Source of the DNA: Lachnospiraceae bacterium
GTDB lineage: Bacteria; Bacillota; Clostridia; Lachnospirales; Lachnospiraceae
Reading direction: 5' to 3'
NCBI GenBank assembly: GCA_015057865.1
Contig: SVDH01000021.1
Coordinates: forward strand, 1 to 38,079
DNA length: 38,079 bases
The notes under the pieces were generated by a model that saw nothing but the letters and a program-made list of their open reading frames with translations, had not been told where the DNA came from and did not search any database. This document shows positions 14,600 to 24,400 of this stretch, one piece after another (positions within the stretch are counted from its first letter, which is position 1; each line of letters begins with the position of its first letter). Position numbers and translations under genes: made by a program.

Positions 14600-15775
14600 A
14601 TGAAAAAGAATAAACAAAGTATCAATCAGAACCGAATTCAGCTGAATATCGAACGTACAGAAGTATCGAAGCTGAATGAGAAAAGGAAATCACAGACTGG
14701 CAGGCTGACAGTACCTGTGATTCTGTTACTGATCTGGATCGGATTATATTTAGGATCAGCCGTATTTGGATTTCGTTTTTATTCTCAACAATATGGTGTG
14801 GACAGGAGTTCACATCTCTTTAGCATGTCTTCTTCTTTCATTGAGCATAGCTACAATCTGTTCTTTCATGCAGGAGATACCGGAAGTGTCGAATATGTCT
14901 ATTACATTCTGATCATGGTTGCGCTGACAGGCGCAGCACTCGCTGCATGCGGTGCTGTCTTCCAGGGCACATTTAAAAATGTGCTTGCCGGTCCGTCTAC
15001 GATGGGTGCCATGTCGGGATGCTCGATGGGATGTATGATCTACATGCTCTGTTTCTATGAGGCGAATGCCGTGGCAGTGACTTATGTACAGCAGTATCAG
15101 ATGGAGCTGTTGATCCTTGCGGGAGGATTCGGCGGGGTATTGCTGATTCTCCTCGTATCAATGGTTGTCGGCCGGGGGAAGGTATCATCCTCCACGATGA
15201 TAATTGCTGGAACAGTGTTTTCAGGTGTGATCTCGAATGTCATGCTGCTGGCACAGTACTGGATCATTGCAAATGATCCGTCGGATCCCAGAGTAGAAGA
15301 CTTAAAAGAACTGATGATGGGACATTTTGACAACTGGCCGCCCTTATCGACGGTGATCATGATGTTGATCCCGATTCTGGGGTGTCTAATCATTCTTATG
15401 TTTGTCAGTGGAAAGCTGAACGTGCTCTCTCTTGGGGAAGATGAAGCAACGACGATGGGATTGAATGTCCGGCGGTACAGGATGTTGATGATTATCATCG
15501 GTACGGTATTGACCTCGATCGTCGTGGCGTTTTGCGGCAGGATCGGCTTTATCGGCTTCATGGTGCCGCTGATCATGCGGCGCTTTGTGGGGCCGGATCT
15601 GAGAAAGCTCCTGCCGGTATCGATCCTTGGAGGAGCAATATTGTTAACGGTTATTTATGACATCGCGAGGCTGACGGGATTTGAGTCTACGATTAGTATG
15701 CTGACGGGACCGATCGGATGTTGCGTGATGGTGGTTGCGCTGTTTCGGAAGGGAGGTGGCCGGCGTGCAGATTAG
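14600..15775 (+). CDS. FecCD/BtuC-type ABC transporter permease 1
   Basis: The product is 391 residues from the ATG at 14600. An in-frame ATG at 14561 lies inside the hairpin, and neither has a clear ribosome binding site, so the start is uncertain. There is a long polar N-terminus, then about ten membrane segments. FecCD features are N-V-L-A-G-P-S-T-M-G near residue 130, the coupling-helix region L-G-E-D-E-A-T-T-M-G-L-N-V, and G-R-I-G-F-I-G-F-M-V-P-L-I-M-R-R-F-V-G-P-D. In relatives the last motif usually has P-H; here it is P-L. The family imports siderophores, haem, corrinoids and some oxyanions. It pairs with the next permease as a heterodimer, overlapping it by 11 bases. Confidence 0.88.
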   Translation: MKKNKQSINQNRIQLNIERTEVSKLNEKRKSQTGRLTVPVILLLIWIGLYLGSAVFGFRFYSQQYGVDRSSHLFSMSSSFIEHSYNLFFHAGDTGSVEYVYYILIMVALTGAALAACGAVFQGTFKNVLAGPSTMGAMSGCSMGCMIYMLCFYEANAVAVTYVQQYQMELLILAGGFGGVLLILLVSMVVGRGKVSSSTMIIAGTVFSGVISNVMLLAQYWIIANDPSDPRVEDLKELMMGHFDNWPPLSTVIMMLIPILGCLIILMFVSGKLNVLSLGEDEATTMGLNVRRYRMLMIIIGTVLTSIVVAFCGRIGFIGFMVPLIMRRFVGPDLRKLLPVSILGGAILLTVIYDIARLTGFESTISMLTGPIGCCVMVVALFRKGGGRRAD

Positions 15776-16943
15776 TAAGGCAGAGCTGCGTCAGAGCTGG
15801 ATCACAGAAAACAAGAAGAAACGTCAGAGAATGGTCTTGCTGTTGATTGCGACGGCCTTTGTCTTCTGGGTATGCATCTGCATGCGGGATACAGCCTATC
15901 TGAAGCCGGGAGAGCATGCCTTTGTTCCTCTCGAGTCCATGAAAAGTCTGTTCTGGCAGATTGCGATCTCGATATCCGGAATCTTCAAGGGGACGCTTTG
16001 GCATACACGCATGGATGTGTTGGAGACCTTGAATTTAAGTGTATCGGAAAATATAAAGGTAACACTGATGGGATTTGTCGCCGGAGCAGGTCTTGCAGTA
16101 TCCGGTGGCATCTTTCAGACCGTCTATAAGAACCCAATGGCGTCACCGACCATGCTGGGTGCCACGACGGGCGTGCAGCTGGGAAACGTGCTGATGGTGA
16201 CGTTGTATTCCTCACAGGCGATGGCGATGATCGTGATGCGGTATCGTCTCTGTTATCTTTTAACAGCTATCTGTGTCGGCGGGATTCTGCTGTTGGGGAA
16301 GCTGGCCGGTGACCGGACAGGAAATCCGTCCGTGATGCAGATGGTCATGGCAGGCTCAATTATCAATCAGGCGATCGGTACGGCGACGATGTATCTGATG
16401 TATCAGCTGAAAGATGAGGATCTTCTGACCTATCAACAGATCGGGATGGGGACTTACATTGATCTCGAACTGATTTCGATGGTTCTGTTTTTTGTAATCA
16501 TGGGAGTGGCATTGGTTCCGATGCTTGTGCTGCGATACCGGTTTAATATTACCGGCATCGATGATGCCGAAGCTCGTGTGGCAGGTGTGAATCCATCTCC
16601 GTACCGGATGGTCGGCCAGATCTGTGGCGTATTGATGGTGACGGCAGCGGTTATCCACTGCGGTCAGGCAGGCATGCTGACGATGGTCATCCCCTATATC
16701 GTCCGGAATGCGATCGGGTCAGATTTCAGACGGATCTTTGCTTACAGCGCCATGTTTGGCGGGATGCTGATGATGATCTGCCGGACCGTGACCAGGTGTG
16801 TGGCAATGCATAATGCTGCCGGAGACATCATTGTAGATGCAAACTGGGATGTTCTGAGATTTCCGGCTACATTTATCGTAAACATCTGCCTGCTTCCGTT
16901 CTTTATGATCATACTGGCACGACAGGGGAGGGCGTTCGATTGA
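15765..16943 (+). CDS. FecCD/BtuC-type ABC transporter permease 2
   Basis: The product is 392 residues from a GTG at 15765, chosen because GGGAGG (15751-15756) lies 8 bases upstream; the frame extends to 15735 without such a site. Signatures are N-P-M-A-S-P-T-M-L-G-A-T-T-G, then I-D-D-A-E-A-R-V-A-G-V-N and a late V-I-P-Y-I-V-R-N-A-I-G-S-D-F-R. About nine to ten membrane segments are visible. It overlaps permease 1 at its start and the ATPase at its end (TTGA overlap), so the three are translationally coupled. Two different permeases with one ATPase imply a heterodimeric channel over an ATPase homodimer. Confidence 0.88.
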   Translation: MQISKAELRQSWITENKKKRQRMVLLLIATAFVFWVCICMRDTAYLKPGEHAFVPLESMKSLFWQIAISISGIFKGTLWHTRMDVLETLNLSVSENIKVTLMGFVAGAGLAVSGGIFQTVYKNPMASPTMLGATTGVQLGNVLMVTLYSSQAMAMIVMRYRLCYLLTAICVGGILLLGKLAGDRTGNPSVMQMVMAGSIINQAIGTATMYLMYQLKDEDLLTYQQIGMGTYIDLELISMVLFFVIMGVALVPMLVLRYRFNITGIDDAEARVAGVNPSPYRMVGQICGVLMVTAAVIHCGQAGMLTMVIPYIVRNAIGSDFRRIFAYSAMFGGMLMMICRTVTRCVAMHNAAGDIIVDANWDVLRFPATFIVNICLLPFFMIILARQGRAFD

Positions 16944-17761
16944 TATTGGAATTACGGGATCTGGCCTGTGGCTATGAGAAGGACAGGCCGATCATAAAAA
17001 ACATCACATTTAATCTGGAGGAAGGACAGATCTGTGCGCTTTTAGGGCCGAACGGTGTTGGAAAGACGACGCTTTTTAAGACCATCCTGAACCTGATCCC
17101 GCCCCTGGCAGGAAAGGTCTGTATCGATGGAACGGACATCAGCAAATGGATTCCGAAGAAACGGGCCAGATATCTGGCCTATGTAGCACAGGCGCATGTC
17201 CCGTCCTTCCCGTATCTGGTCAAAGACATCGCGATGCTCGGACGCATCGGTCAGACGAATGCCATGGGGCAGCCAAGCCGAAGGGACTTTGAAGTCGTAG
17301 AGCAGGCATTAGAGGATGTCGGGATTCGCCATCTGCGGGACATGGTCTATACCGAGATCTCCGGCGGTGAGCGGCAGCTTCTGATGATCGCAAAAGCACT
17401 GGCGCAGGAGCCGAAGATTCTGATCATGGATGAGCCGACGGCCAATCTGGACTATGGAAACATGCTCCTTGTCATGGACTGCATCCGGATGCTGGCAGAA
17501 AAGGGGCTGTGTGTGATCTTTACGACACATATGCCGGACCAGGCATTCATGTGTCATGCGAAGACCGCCATGATGTTCCGGTATGACCCGCTGGTATTTG
17601 GTGACTGTAACAGGGTCATTACAAAGGAAAACCTTTATAAGGCATACAAAACAGACATAGAGGTCGTGGAGGTGCTCGATGCTTACGGGAATCCCGTCAA
17701 GCTCTGCGCGCCGGGCTTTCAGAAGCGAAGAGAAGAGTCAACGATTCATACAGTCAGATAG
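16940..17761 (+). CDS. ABC transporter ATPase (FepC/BtuD type)
   Basis: A 273-residue cytoplasmic ATPase. Start is a TTG at 16940 with GGGGAGGG 7 bases upstream, overlapping the permease stop. Walker A is G-P-N-G-V-G-K-T-T (36-44); the signature is I-S-G-G-E-R-Q (usual L-S-G-G-E); Walker B is I-L-I-M-D-E-P-T; the switch histidine is in T-T-H-M-P-D-Q-A. All ATPase motifs are present. It powers import through the two permeases. The C-terminal 40 residues form a small extra region common in iron-complex ATPases (K-T-D-I-E-V-V-E-V). The next operon starts 25 bases later. Confidence 0.92.
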   Translation: MILELRDLACGYEKDRPIIKNITFNLEEGQICALLGPNGVGKTTLFKTILNLIPPLAGKVCIDGTDISKWIPKKRARYLAYVAQAHVPSFPYLVKDIAMLGRIGQTNAMGQPSRRDFEVVEQALEDVGIRHLRDMVYTEISGGERQLLMIAKALAQEPKILIMDEPTANLDYGNMLLVMDCIRMLAEKGLCVIFTTHMPDQAFMCHAKTAMMFRYDPLVFGDCNRVITKENLYKAYKTDIEVVEVLDAYGNPVKLCAPGFQKRREESTIHTVR

Positions 17762-17785
17762 AGCAATACGAAGGGAGAAAAAAGA

Positions 17786-18811
17786 ATGAGCATGTATGAA
17801 ACATTGCAGCCGGATGCAACGGATGCAGATATTATGACGATGCAGGAGGCAGCAGACTTGCAGCAGAAGATGTACCGGATCGTAGAGAACATCGAGACGG
17901 TCATTACGGGAAAGAGAGAAAAGGTAGAACTGACGGTTCTGTGTATGGTGGCCGGCGGCCATATCCTGATCGAGGATATCCCGGGAACCGGCAAGACGAC
18001 ACTGGTCTCTTCACTGGCAAAGACCATATCCTGCGGTTATAAGCGGATCCAGTTCACGCCGGACGTCATGCCGTCGGACATTTCCGGTTTTTCAATCTAT
18101 AACCAGAAAACAGCGGAGTTTGAGTTCCGTCCGGGAGCAGCGATGAGTAACATCGTCCTCGCGGATGAGATCAACCGTGCATCGGCCAAGACGCAGTCTG
18201 CCATGCTTGAGATTATGGAAGAGCGTCAGGTGACAGTAGATTCCAATACCTATCAGCTCGAACCGCCGTTCATGGTGCTCGCAACCCAGAACCCGATTGA
18301 ATCATTGGGAACCTATCAGCTGCCGGAGGCGCAGATCGACCGATTCATGATCAAATTGTCTTTAGGCTATCCGGCGCTGCAGGATGAGGTGGATATCGTT
18401 CTGCACGGAAAGAAGAATAAGAAACGGATTTCCTATGCGATCGGTCAGGCGGACGTTGTGAACCTGATCGAACAGTGTGACCGCGTGCGGGTGGATCCGA
18501 TGATCGCGACCTATATCGTGCATATCGTTAGCGCGACGAGAACACATGCGGACATCAAGCTGGGAAGCTCCCCGCGTGGCAGCATCGCCCTCCATGCCAT
18601 GGCGAGAGCGTACGCACTCTACAAAGGCAGAAACTATGTGATTCCGGATGATGTGAAGTATCTGGCACCGTATGTACTGGCACATAGGATCTCGCTGACC
18701 CATACGGCAAAGACGGAAAAGAAAGATCCGTCAGACATCATCCGCGGTATCGTGGCTACAGTGGTTGTGCCGGTGACACCTGACTATTACGGCGGAGGGA
18801 ATCAGAGATGA
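17786..18811 (+). CDS. MoxR-type AAA+ ATPase
   Basis: A 341-residue protein. Walker A is G-T-G-K-T-T (67-72), Walker B is V-L-A-D-E-I-N-R-A, sensor 1 lies in A-T-Q-N-P-I-E, and a C-terminal lid contains G-S-S-P-R-G-S. MoxR proteins act as chaperone-like ATPases that mature or remodel partner proteins, usually with DUF58 or VWA partners. The next two genes are exactly this neighbourhood: DUF58 overlaps by 4 bases (ATGA), then a TgpA-like protein. A GGGAG site precedes the ATG. The unusual context is the importer directly upstream, which suggests the client may be a part of the importer or the surface proteins. Confidence 0.92.
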   Translation: MSMYETLQPDATDADIMTMQEAADLQQKMYRIVENIETVITGKREKVELTVLCMVAGGHILIEDIPGTGKTTLVSSLAKTISCGYKRIQFTPDVMPSDISGFSIYNQKTAEFEFRPGAAMSNIVLADEINRASAKTQSAMLEIMEERQVTVDSNTYQLEPPFMVLATQNPIESLGTYQLPEAQIDRFMIKLSLGYPALQDEVDIVLHGKKNKKRISYAIGQADVVNLIEQCDRVRVDPMIATYIVHIVSATRTHADIKLGSSPRGSIALHAMARAYALYKGRNYVIPDDVKYLAPYVLAHRISLTHTAKTEKKDPSDIIRGIVATVVVPVTPDYYGGGNQR

Positions 18812-20037
18812 TCAGGAAGGCTGGAAAGATCATACTGTTGATCATCATATTTGCCATTGCGGCAATCCCGGCAGTCTATATCAATACATTGTACGGATAT
18901 CTGCCGATTATCTTCCTGGCGATATCGGTCATCCTGTCTCTGCTCTGTCTGCAGATCGTACGTCGGAGGATCGAGGTTACATCTGATGTAGAGACAGAGA
19001 AAAGCGTCTGTGAGCGCGGAGAGAAGGTATCTGCAGGGCTGCGGATCATCAACCGCTCCATGATCACAACAGGAAAGACGGTGGCAAATGTCTACATTTC
19101 CGACTTGTTTGGCGGAGAGGACGCCATGAACCAGATGCAGCTGTCGCTTGCTCCGCGCGAGGAAAGCGGATTTGGTATGAATATCGCGATGCCACACATC
19201 GGTGTCTACCGTGGCGGTATTCGTGATGTGGAGATGTGGGACTGGTTTGGACTGCGGAGGACAAGAGTGCCGGCAGAGGGATCCTTTGAGGTCTTCGTCC
19301 GGCCAAAGATCCGGCCGTTGGAGGATCTCTGGGATTCGGAGATCGTCTATACGGAGAGCATGAAAGATACCAGAACGGTCGTGATGGGTGGTATGGACTA
19401 CATCGGCGTTCGGGAATATGTCATGGGCGATTCCATGAAGCAGATCCACTGGAAGCTGTCCGCGCATTCGCAAGGGTATATGACAAAGCTTCAGGAAAGC
19501 AGCAGAGAGCTCGATTATGCCGTCGTACTCGATTTTGCGGCAGAGAAGATGGAGGATACAGAGGTTCTGATGGACATTCAGGATGCGCTGATCGAGACGT
19601 CACTTTCCATCATTGACTCGGTAGCACAGAAGCATTCCAACTACTCTCTGATTTATGCGAACCGGGATCAGGAGATCGTCAGATATCAGCCGAGAGGCAG
19701 AGAGGATGACCTGACACTGATACAGGACTTCTCTCTGATTACACCGGAGCCGGATGCGCGCTATCCAGATGCCTGCCGGATCCTCTGGGAGGAGGGCAGT
19801 GCGGCAAATCACAGCACGAATGTGATCGTCGTCACATCACGTGTGACGGATGAGTTGTTACAGGAGCTGATGCGTATCCGCAGGCAGCAGAGAGTACCGG
19901 AACTGTATCACATCGTTCCGGCCGGCTTAAACAGCAGGGAAGTAGGCGCGATCCTGGCCAGACTGCAGCAGCTTGATGAGGCGGGCGTGAGCCATTGCCT
20001 GGTCTACACGACAGATGCGGGAGGTGTGGCAGCATGA
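18808..20037 (+). CDS. DUF58 membrane-anchored protein
   Basis: A 409-residue protein with two N-terminal membrane segments (about 8-25 and 28-48), then an extracytoplasmic-like beta domain (about 55-170) with D-W-F-G-L-R-R. The DUF58 signature G-V-R-E-Y-V-M-G-D-S-M-K-Q-I-H-W-K-L-S-A appears near 200-220, followed by a VWA-like region (Y-A-V-V-L-D-F, and V-I-V-V-T-S near the end). A full metal-dependent adhesion motif D-x-S-x-S is not seen. DUF58 proteins are standard partners of MoxR. The gene overlaps both neighbours by 4 bases, indicating a tight three-gene unit. Confidence 0.88.
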   Translation: MIRKAGKIILLIIIFAIAAIPAVYINTLYGYLPIIFLAISVILSLLCLQIVRRRIEVTSDVETEKSVCERGEKVSAGLRIINRSMITTGKTVANVYISDLFGGEDAMNQMQLSLAPREESGFGMNIAMPHIGVYRGGIRDVEMWDWFGLRRTRVPAEGSFEVFVRPKIRPLEDLWDSEIVYTESMKDTRTVVMGGMDYIGVREYVMGDSMKQIHWKLSAHSQGYMTKLQESSRELDYAVVLDFAAEKMEDTEVLMDIQDALIETSLSIIDSVAQKHSNYSLIYANRDQEIVRYQPRGREDDLTLIQDFSLITPEPDARYPDACRILWEEGSAANHSTNVIVVTSRVTDELLQELMRIRRQQRVPELYHIVPAGLNSREVGAILARLQQLDEAGVSHCLVYTTDAGGVAA

Positions 20038-21344
20038 AAGACTTTTTAAAGCTCAGGGTCTATGACTGGATCCTCTGCGCGATGCTGGCAACAGGACTGG
20101 TCTTTCACATCTTCAGTGGATTCGTGCTGGACGATTCTTTTTCCCAGCGTATCCCATATGTCATCCTGTTCCTGCTGGTGGCAATGGCAGTCATGGTGCT
20201 GCTGACCTATACGAGGATTACGATCTTCATCGGCGTGGTCGCAGGCGTTGCCTTACTGCTTTTGGTCATGGTGTATACAAGGACACATCAGGTCTTTACC
20301 GATGAGACATCGGAGACGGCAAACAGCCTGTTTATCGCGCTGACGGTTACGATCATTGCGGCGGTGCTGGTGTACCTTGCCTGCCGCAGCAGACCGGGGA
20401 TCATTGCATTGTTCCTGGCAGGAAATATCATCATCTGCGGAGCGTATTTTCTGCAGTTCCCGGTACAGCGCTGGAGCTTTCTGCTCTTTGAATTTGCGGC
20501 TGTCGTGATGTTCCTTTATCGGAACCATATGGTGACATTGAGCCAGTCACAGACCGGTAAGGTCAGAGTACCGCGGTTCATGATCCAGACGGTGATCGTC
20601 TGCCTGGTCGCATTTGTTCTAAGCGGGACAGCTTATCTGGGCATCGTAAAGCCGATCGAACCGCCGACAAGGGAACTGAAGCTGATCGAGGAACTGAAGC
20701 AGATGTCCATCGTAAAAAAGATGGGACTTTACAGTGTAGTGGAGCTTTTAGATCCCTCCCTGCAGTCATCCGCAGAGCCGAACGGGACAGAGACCGGCGA
20801 TCCTGAAGAACCGACAGATCAGGGAGAGCAAGGAACCGGACAGGATGAAGGCGGACCGGATCAGTCACAGAAAACACCGGAACAGAAGCAGGAGGAGACA
20901 CAGAGTATCTTCTACAATATCCACTTCTGGTATATACCGTGGTTTTGGATCATACTGGCAGCGATCATAGCAGCTGTCTTTACAGCCAGATGGCTCATCA
21001 AGCGCCGGTGGAAAAAGCATGTGGATGAGATGCCGCTTGCGGACTGCATCGTAAACTATTACAAGTATTTCCTGACACGGCTGTCGCGTCTTGGATATAA
21101 AAAGCCTGCAAACCATACCCTCTATGAATATGCGGCGGATATGGATCATACTCTGGAGACCTTTACAGACGGGGAAGCATCCTTTGCCAGTCTGACAGAT
21201 ATCTATGTCAGAACACTGTATGGCAGAAATGATGTATCAAAGGAGGAAGCAGGACTGTTTCAGAAGTTTTATGATAAATTTCACTCTGCGCTGCGAAAGG
21301 AGGTTGGATTCTGGAAGTATATGATTCATTTTTTCCGCATCTGA
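20034..21344 (+). CDS. TgpA-like membrane protein with DUF4129, lacking a transglutaminase core
   Basis: The product is 436 residues from the ATG at 20034 (GGGAGGT 8 bases upstream; overlaps the DUF58 stop). About seven membrane segments occupy residues 10-205. A short extracytoplasmic stretch and a low-complexity linker rich in E, Q, G, T and P follow (about 245-290), then one more membrane segment (about 300-322). The cytoplasmic DUF4129 tail has H-T-L-Y-E-Y-A and Y-V-R-T-L-Y-G-R. In TgpA proteins a transglutaminase core with Cys-His-Asp normally sits between the last two membrane segments. Here only about 90 residues, with no such triad, are present. It therefore is probably a scaffold rather than an enzyme. 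Confidence 0.82.
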   Translation: MKDFLKLRVYDWILCAMLATGLVFHIFSGFVLDDSFSQRIPYVILFLLVAMAVMVLLTYTRITIFIGVVAGVALLLLVMVYTRTHQVFTDETSETANSLFIALTVTIIAAVLVYLACRSRPGIIALFLAGNIIICGAYFLQFPVQRWSFLLFEFAAVVMFLYRNHMVTLSQSQTGKVRVPRFMIQTVIVCLVAFVLSGTAYLGIVKPIEPPTRELKLIEELKQMSIVKKMGLYSVVELLDPSLQSSAEPNGTETGDPEEPTDQGEQGTGQDEGGPDQSQKTPEQKQEETQSIFYNIHFWYIPWFWIILAAIIAAVFTARWLIKRRWKKHVDEMPLADCIVNYYKYFLTRLSRLGYKKPANHTLYEYAADMDHTLETFTDGEASFASLTDIYVRTLYGRNDVSKEEAGLFQKFYDKFHSALRKEVGFWKYMIHFFRI

Positions 21345-21420
21345 TGCGGTCTATGGGTTGATGATATGTGTACAGGAACTGACACGTGGTTTTAGTTTTT
21401 TTTGAAAGGATATATGGAAG

Positions 21421-24400
21421 ATGAAGAATAAGAAAGTGGCGGCCTTACTGCTGACGATGGCTCTATGTGCCGGGATGGCGATGCCGCAGAGTGTGGTTGC
21501 TTTTGCTGCTGAATCAACAATATCAGAAGCAACATCGGGTTTGGAAGAGTCTGCATCGAGCACAGAGGCAGGGAGTTCTGATGGAGGACAGGAAGCAAAT
21601 ACAACCGATGATTCAAGTGCGGAGTCTGAAGATAGTGGTGAGGACGGAATCCAAGGAACAGATGAAGTCTCTTATTATGATAGCGGTAAAGTGAAAGAAG
21701 CATATTGCTCAGATACAGATAGTCTGAAGACAGCACTCGCAAATGCGAGTACGACGGCTGATGAGGTATCGACGATTTATATTACACAGGATATAGATTT
21801 GGCATTAGGAGCGACAGAGTATTTAGAAGTTCCTGCAAAAACTTATGTAGAAATCAAGTCTACTCCGGGTTCTGATAAACCGTATTGTATTAAAAACAAA
21901 ACAGCATCTGCTTGCCTTGATAAAGAAAACTGCATGTTCTATGTTCATTCGGCGAAACTGATTTTTTCAGATATTATATTGGATGCGGGTGGAAATAGAA
22001 GATGCATAAGCTATTTTGCCAATAAAAAGTCTGCTACTGCTAACGCAGAAATAACTTTAAATAGCGGAACTACTATCCAAAATGGCGGAAATGCGACAAC
22101 TACGGCACTTGGTGGTCTTGGTATATATGTTGATATCAATACAAATAAAACTGTAAATGTCATTTTAAATGAAGGATCAAAGATTACGGGGTGCAATGCA
22201 AATTGTAAATATGGATCTATCCATGGAAAAGCGATAGACAATGAAAAAACAGGTGGAATTGTATACATAAAGGGTGGAGATATTTGTAATAATGATGACC
22301 TTTTTGATGAGTCTGCAAATTATTCGTTAAATATGAATTCGTCTTGTTCGCTTGGGGCAGTATATTGTACTTCATTAAACATGACTGGTGGAAAAATATA
22401 TAATAATAATTCCCTGGGAGTAGGAGGAGTATATCTGACAGGGTCAAAAGAATCTATCATAAGCGGAGGATGTATTGAGAATAATATTGTTGATACAAGT
22501 AAGGCGGATGAAATATATAAAGAGAATGTGTCCAATAGTCAGTTGTATTCTGAAGAGGCAGGAGGCGTGTATGTTACAGGGGGACATATTTTGACTATTG
22601 CGGAAGATGCCTCAATAAAAGGAAATAGAATTACAGGAATGCCCACACAGAAAAAGTATCACAGAGTAAGCGGTGGTGGTATTAAAGTCTCTGGTAATAG
22701 CACGGTTAAAATGACGGGGGGCGAGATTACCGATAATACGGTAAATAGTTCAGTAGAAACATTCACAGCTGAAGAATGTAAAAATATTGCTGTGGCTAAC
22801 GGCGGTGGTGTTTATGTTCAGTCAGGAACATTTGAAATGACCGGTGGTACGATCACAGGAAACACCGCAACAGCAGCTGACAGTACGAATACACAGGCAG
22901 GCAATGGCGGTGGTGTTTATGTTGCGACAGATGGAACAGTAGCATCTGGAACGGGGGCAACATTTACCATGAGCGGCGGAACAATCAGCAATAATACAGC
23001 TACGCGTGGAAAAGATGTTTATGTGTCAAACTACCTGAAATATCTTAAATCATCAGTAACAAATGGTGTGACGACATATACTGCACTTGATGTAGCTGGA
23101 ACGCCTTCTGTAACTATTGGCGGTAAAGTGGATATTGGAGATATCTATCTTCCGGCGTCGTCAGAAGTGACAGGTAAAGCGGAACTTACGATAGCAGATA
23201 GCTTAGCAGGTTCTAATATAGGAATCACTCCGGAAAACGCTGTTGTTAACACTGTGATTGCAACTGCGGCAAAAGATTACGAAGGGTTGAGTGTCGATGC
23301 AAACATGTTAAAAACCATGGATGCAAAGACCATGCGGGAATCTGCTACTGTTCAAGCTGGATACGATGAGACACAGGAAAGTATTGTCTTAAAGGAAAAG
23401 GCTTTATCGTCAGAAAGTATCGCTAAAGCAGAAATTGGTGCGATTACCGAATATACATATGACGGCACGGAGAAGAAACCTCAGCCAACAGTCACGTTAA
23501 ATGGGGTCCAACTGACTAAGAAAGAGTATTCCTATGCATATATGAATAACAAAAATGCAGGAACTGCAACAGTGATCGTTAGTGGTAATTCACCATATAC
23601 GGACTGGACATTGAAAGATTTTGTGATCAAACCACTTTCAATAAAGTCAGATTCCATTTCTGCAGAGACTTTGCCGGATCGTTATTTTACAGGAGAAGAA
23701 ATTATACCGGCAGATGTTAATCTGATGTTTAATGGTGCGAAACTGGAAAAAGATAAGGATTATACGCTTGAATATCATAACAATACAAATGTAGGTACTG
23801 CTTCTGTAACAGTTACAGGTAAAGGGAATTTTACAGGCGAAAGAGAACTGACCTTTAAGATAAAAGAGGTAGAAGAGGAAGCGACTGCAATTGAAGATGG
23901 CGCAGCGTTAAAGAAATCAATTGAGTCATTGGAGCCGGGAGAAACATCAAAATCTAATCCTGCAAAGTATACGTTGACAAAAAACATTTCTATTGATGAA
24001 GGAATAAAAGTGCCGGAGGGACAATATGTAGAAATATATGGAAACCATATGACAATGACTTCCGGGAAAGAAAACTATGCAGTGGCTGATGAGAGTGGAA
24101 CAGCTACAGAAAGAGGTATGTTTGTTGTGAGCAAAGACGCATCTCTGACGTTATCTGACAAAATGACACTCGATGGGAAATATCAGGAGCGTCTGGTCTA
24201 TGTATGTGAAGGCGGCACTTTTGAAGCAGAAAAAGGAGTTACCCTTACTGGAGGTCGCGCAACTGACCAGAATGTGACCAAAGAGGGAAATGTAACAACG
24301 TTATCAGATGTTCCGGAGTATGGCGGTCAGTGTATTTATAACCTTGGAACAACGGTGTTTGATGGAACGATTTCGGATAATGTTACGAAAGCGAATGGTT

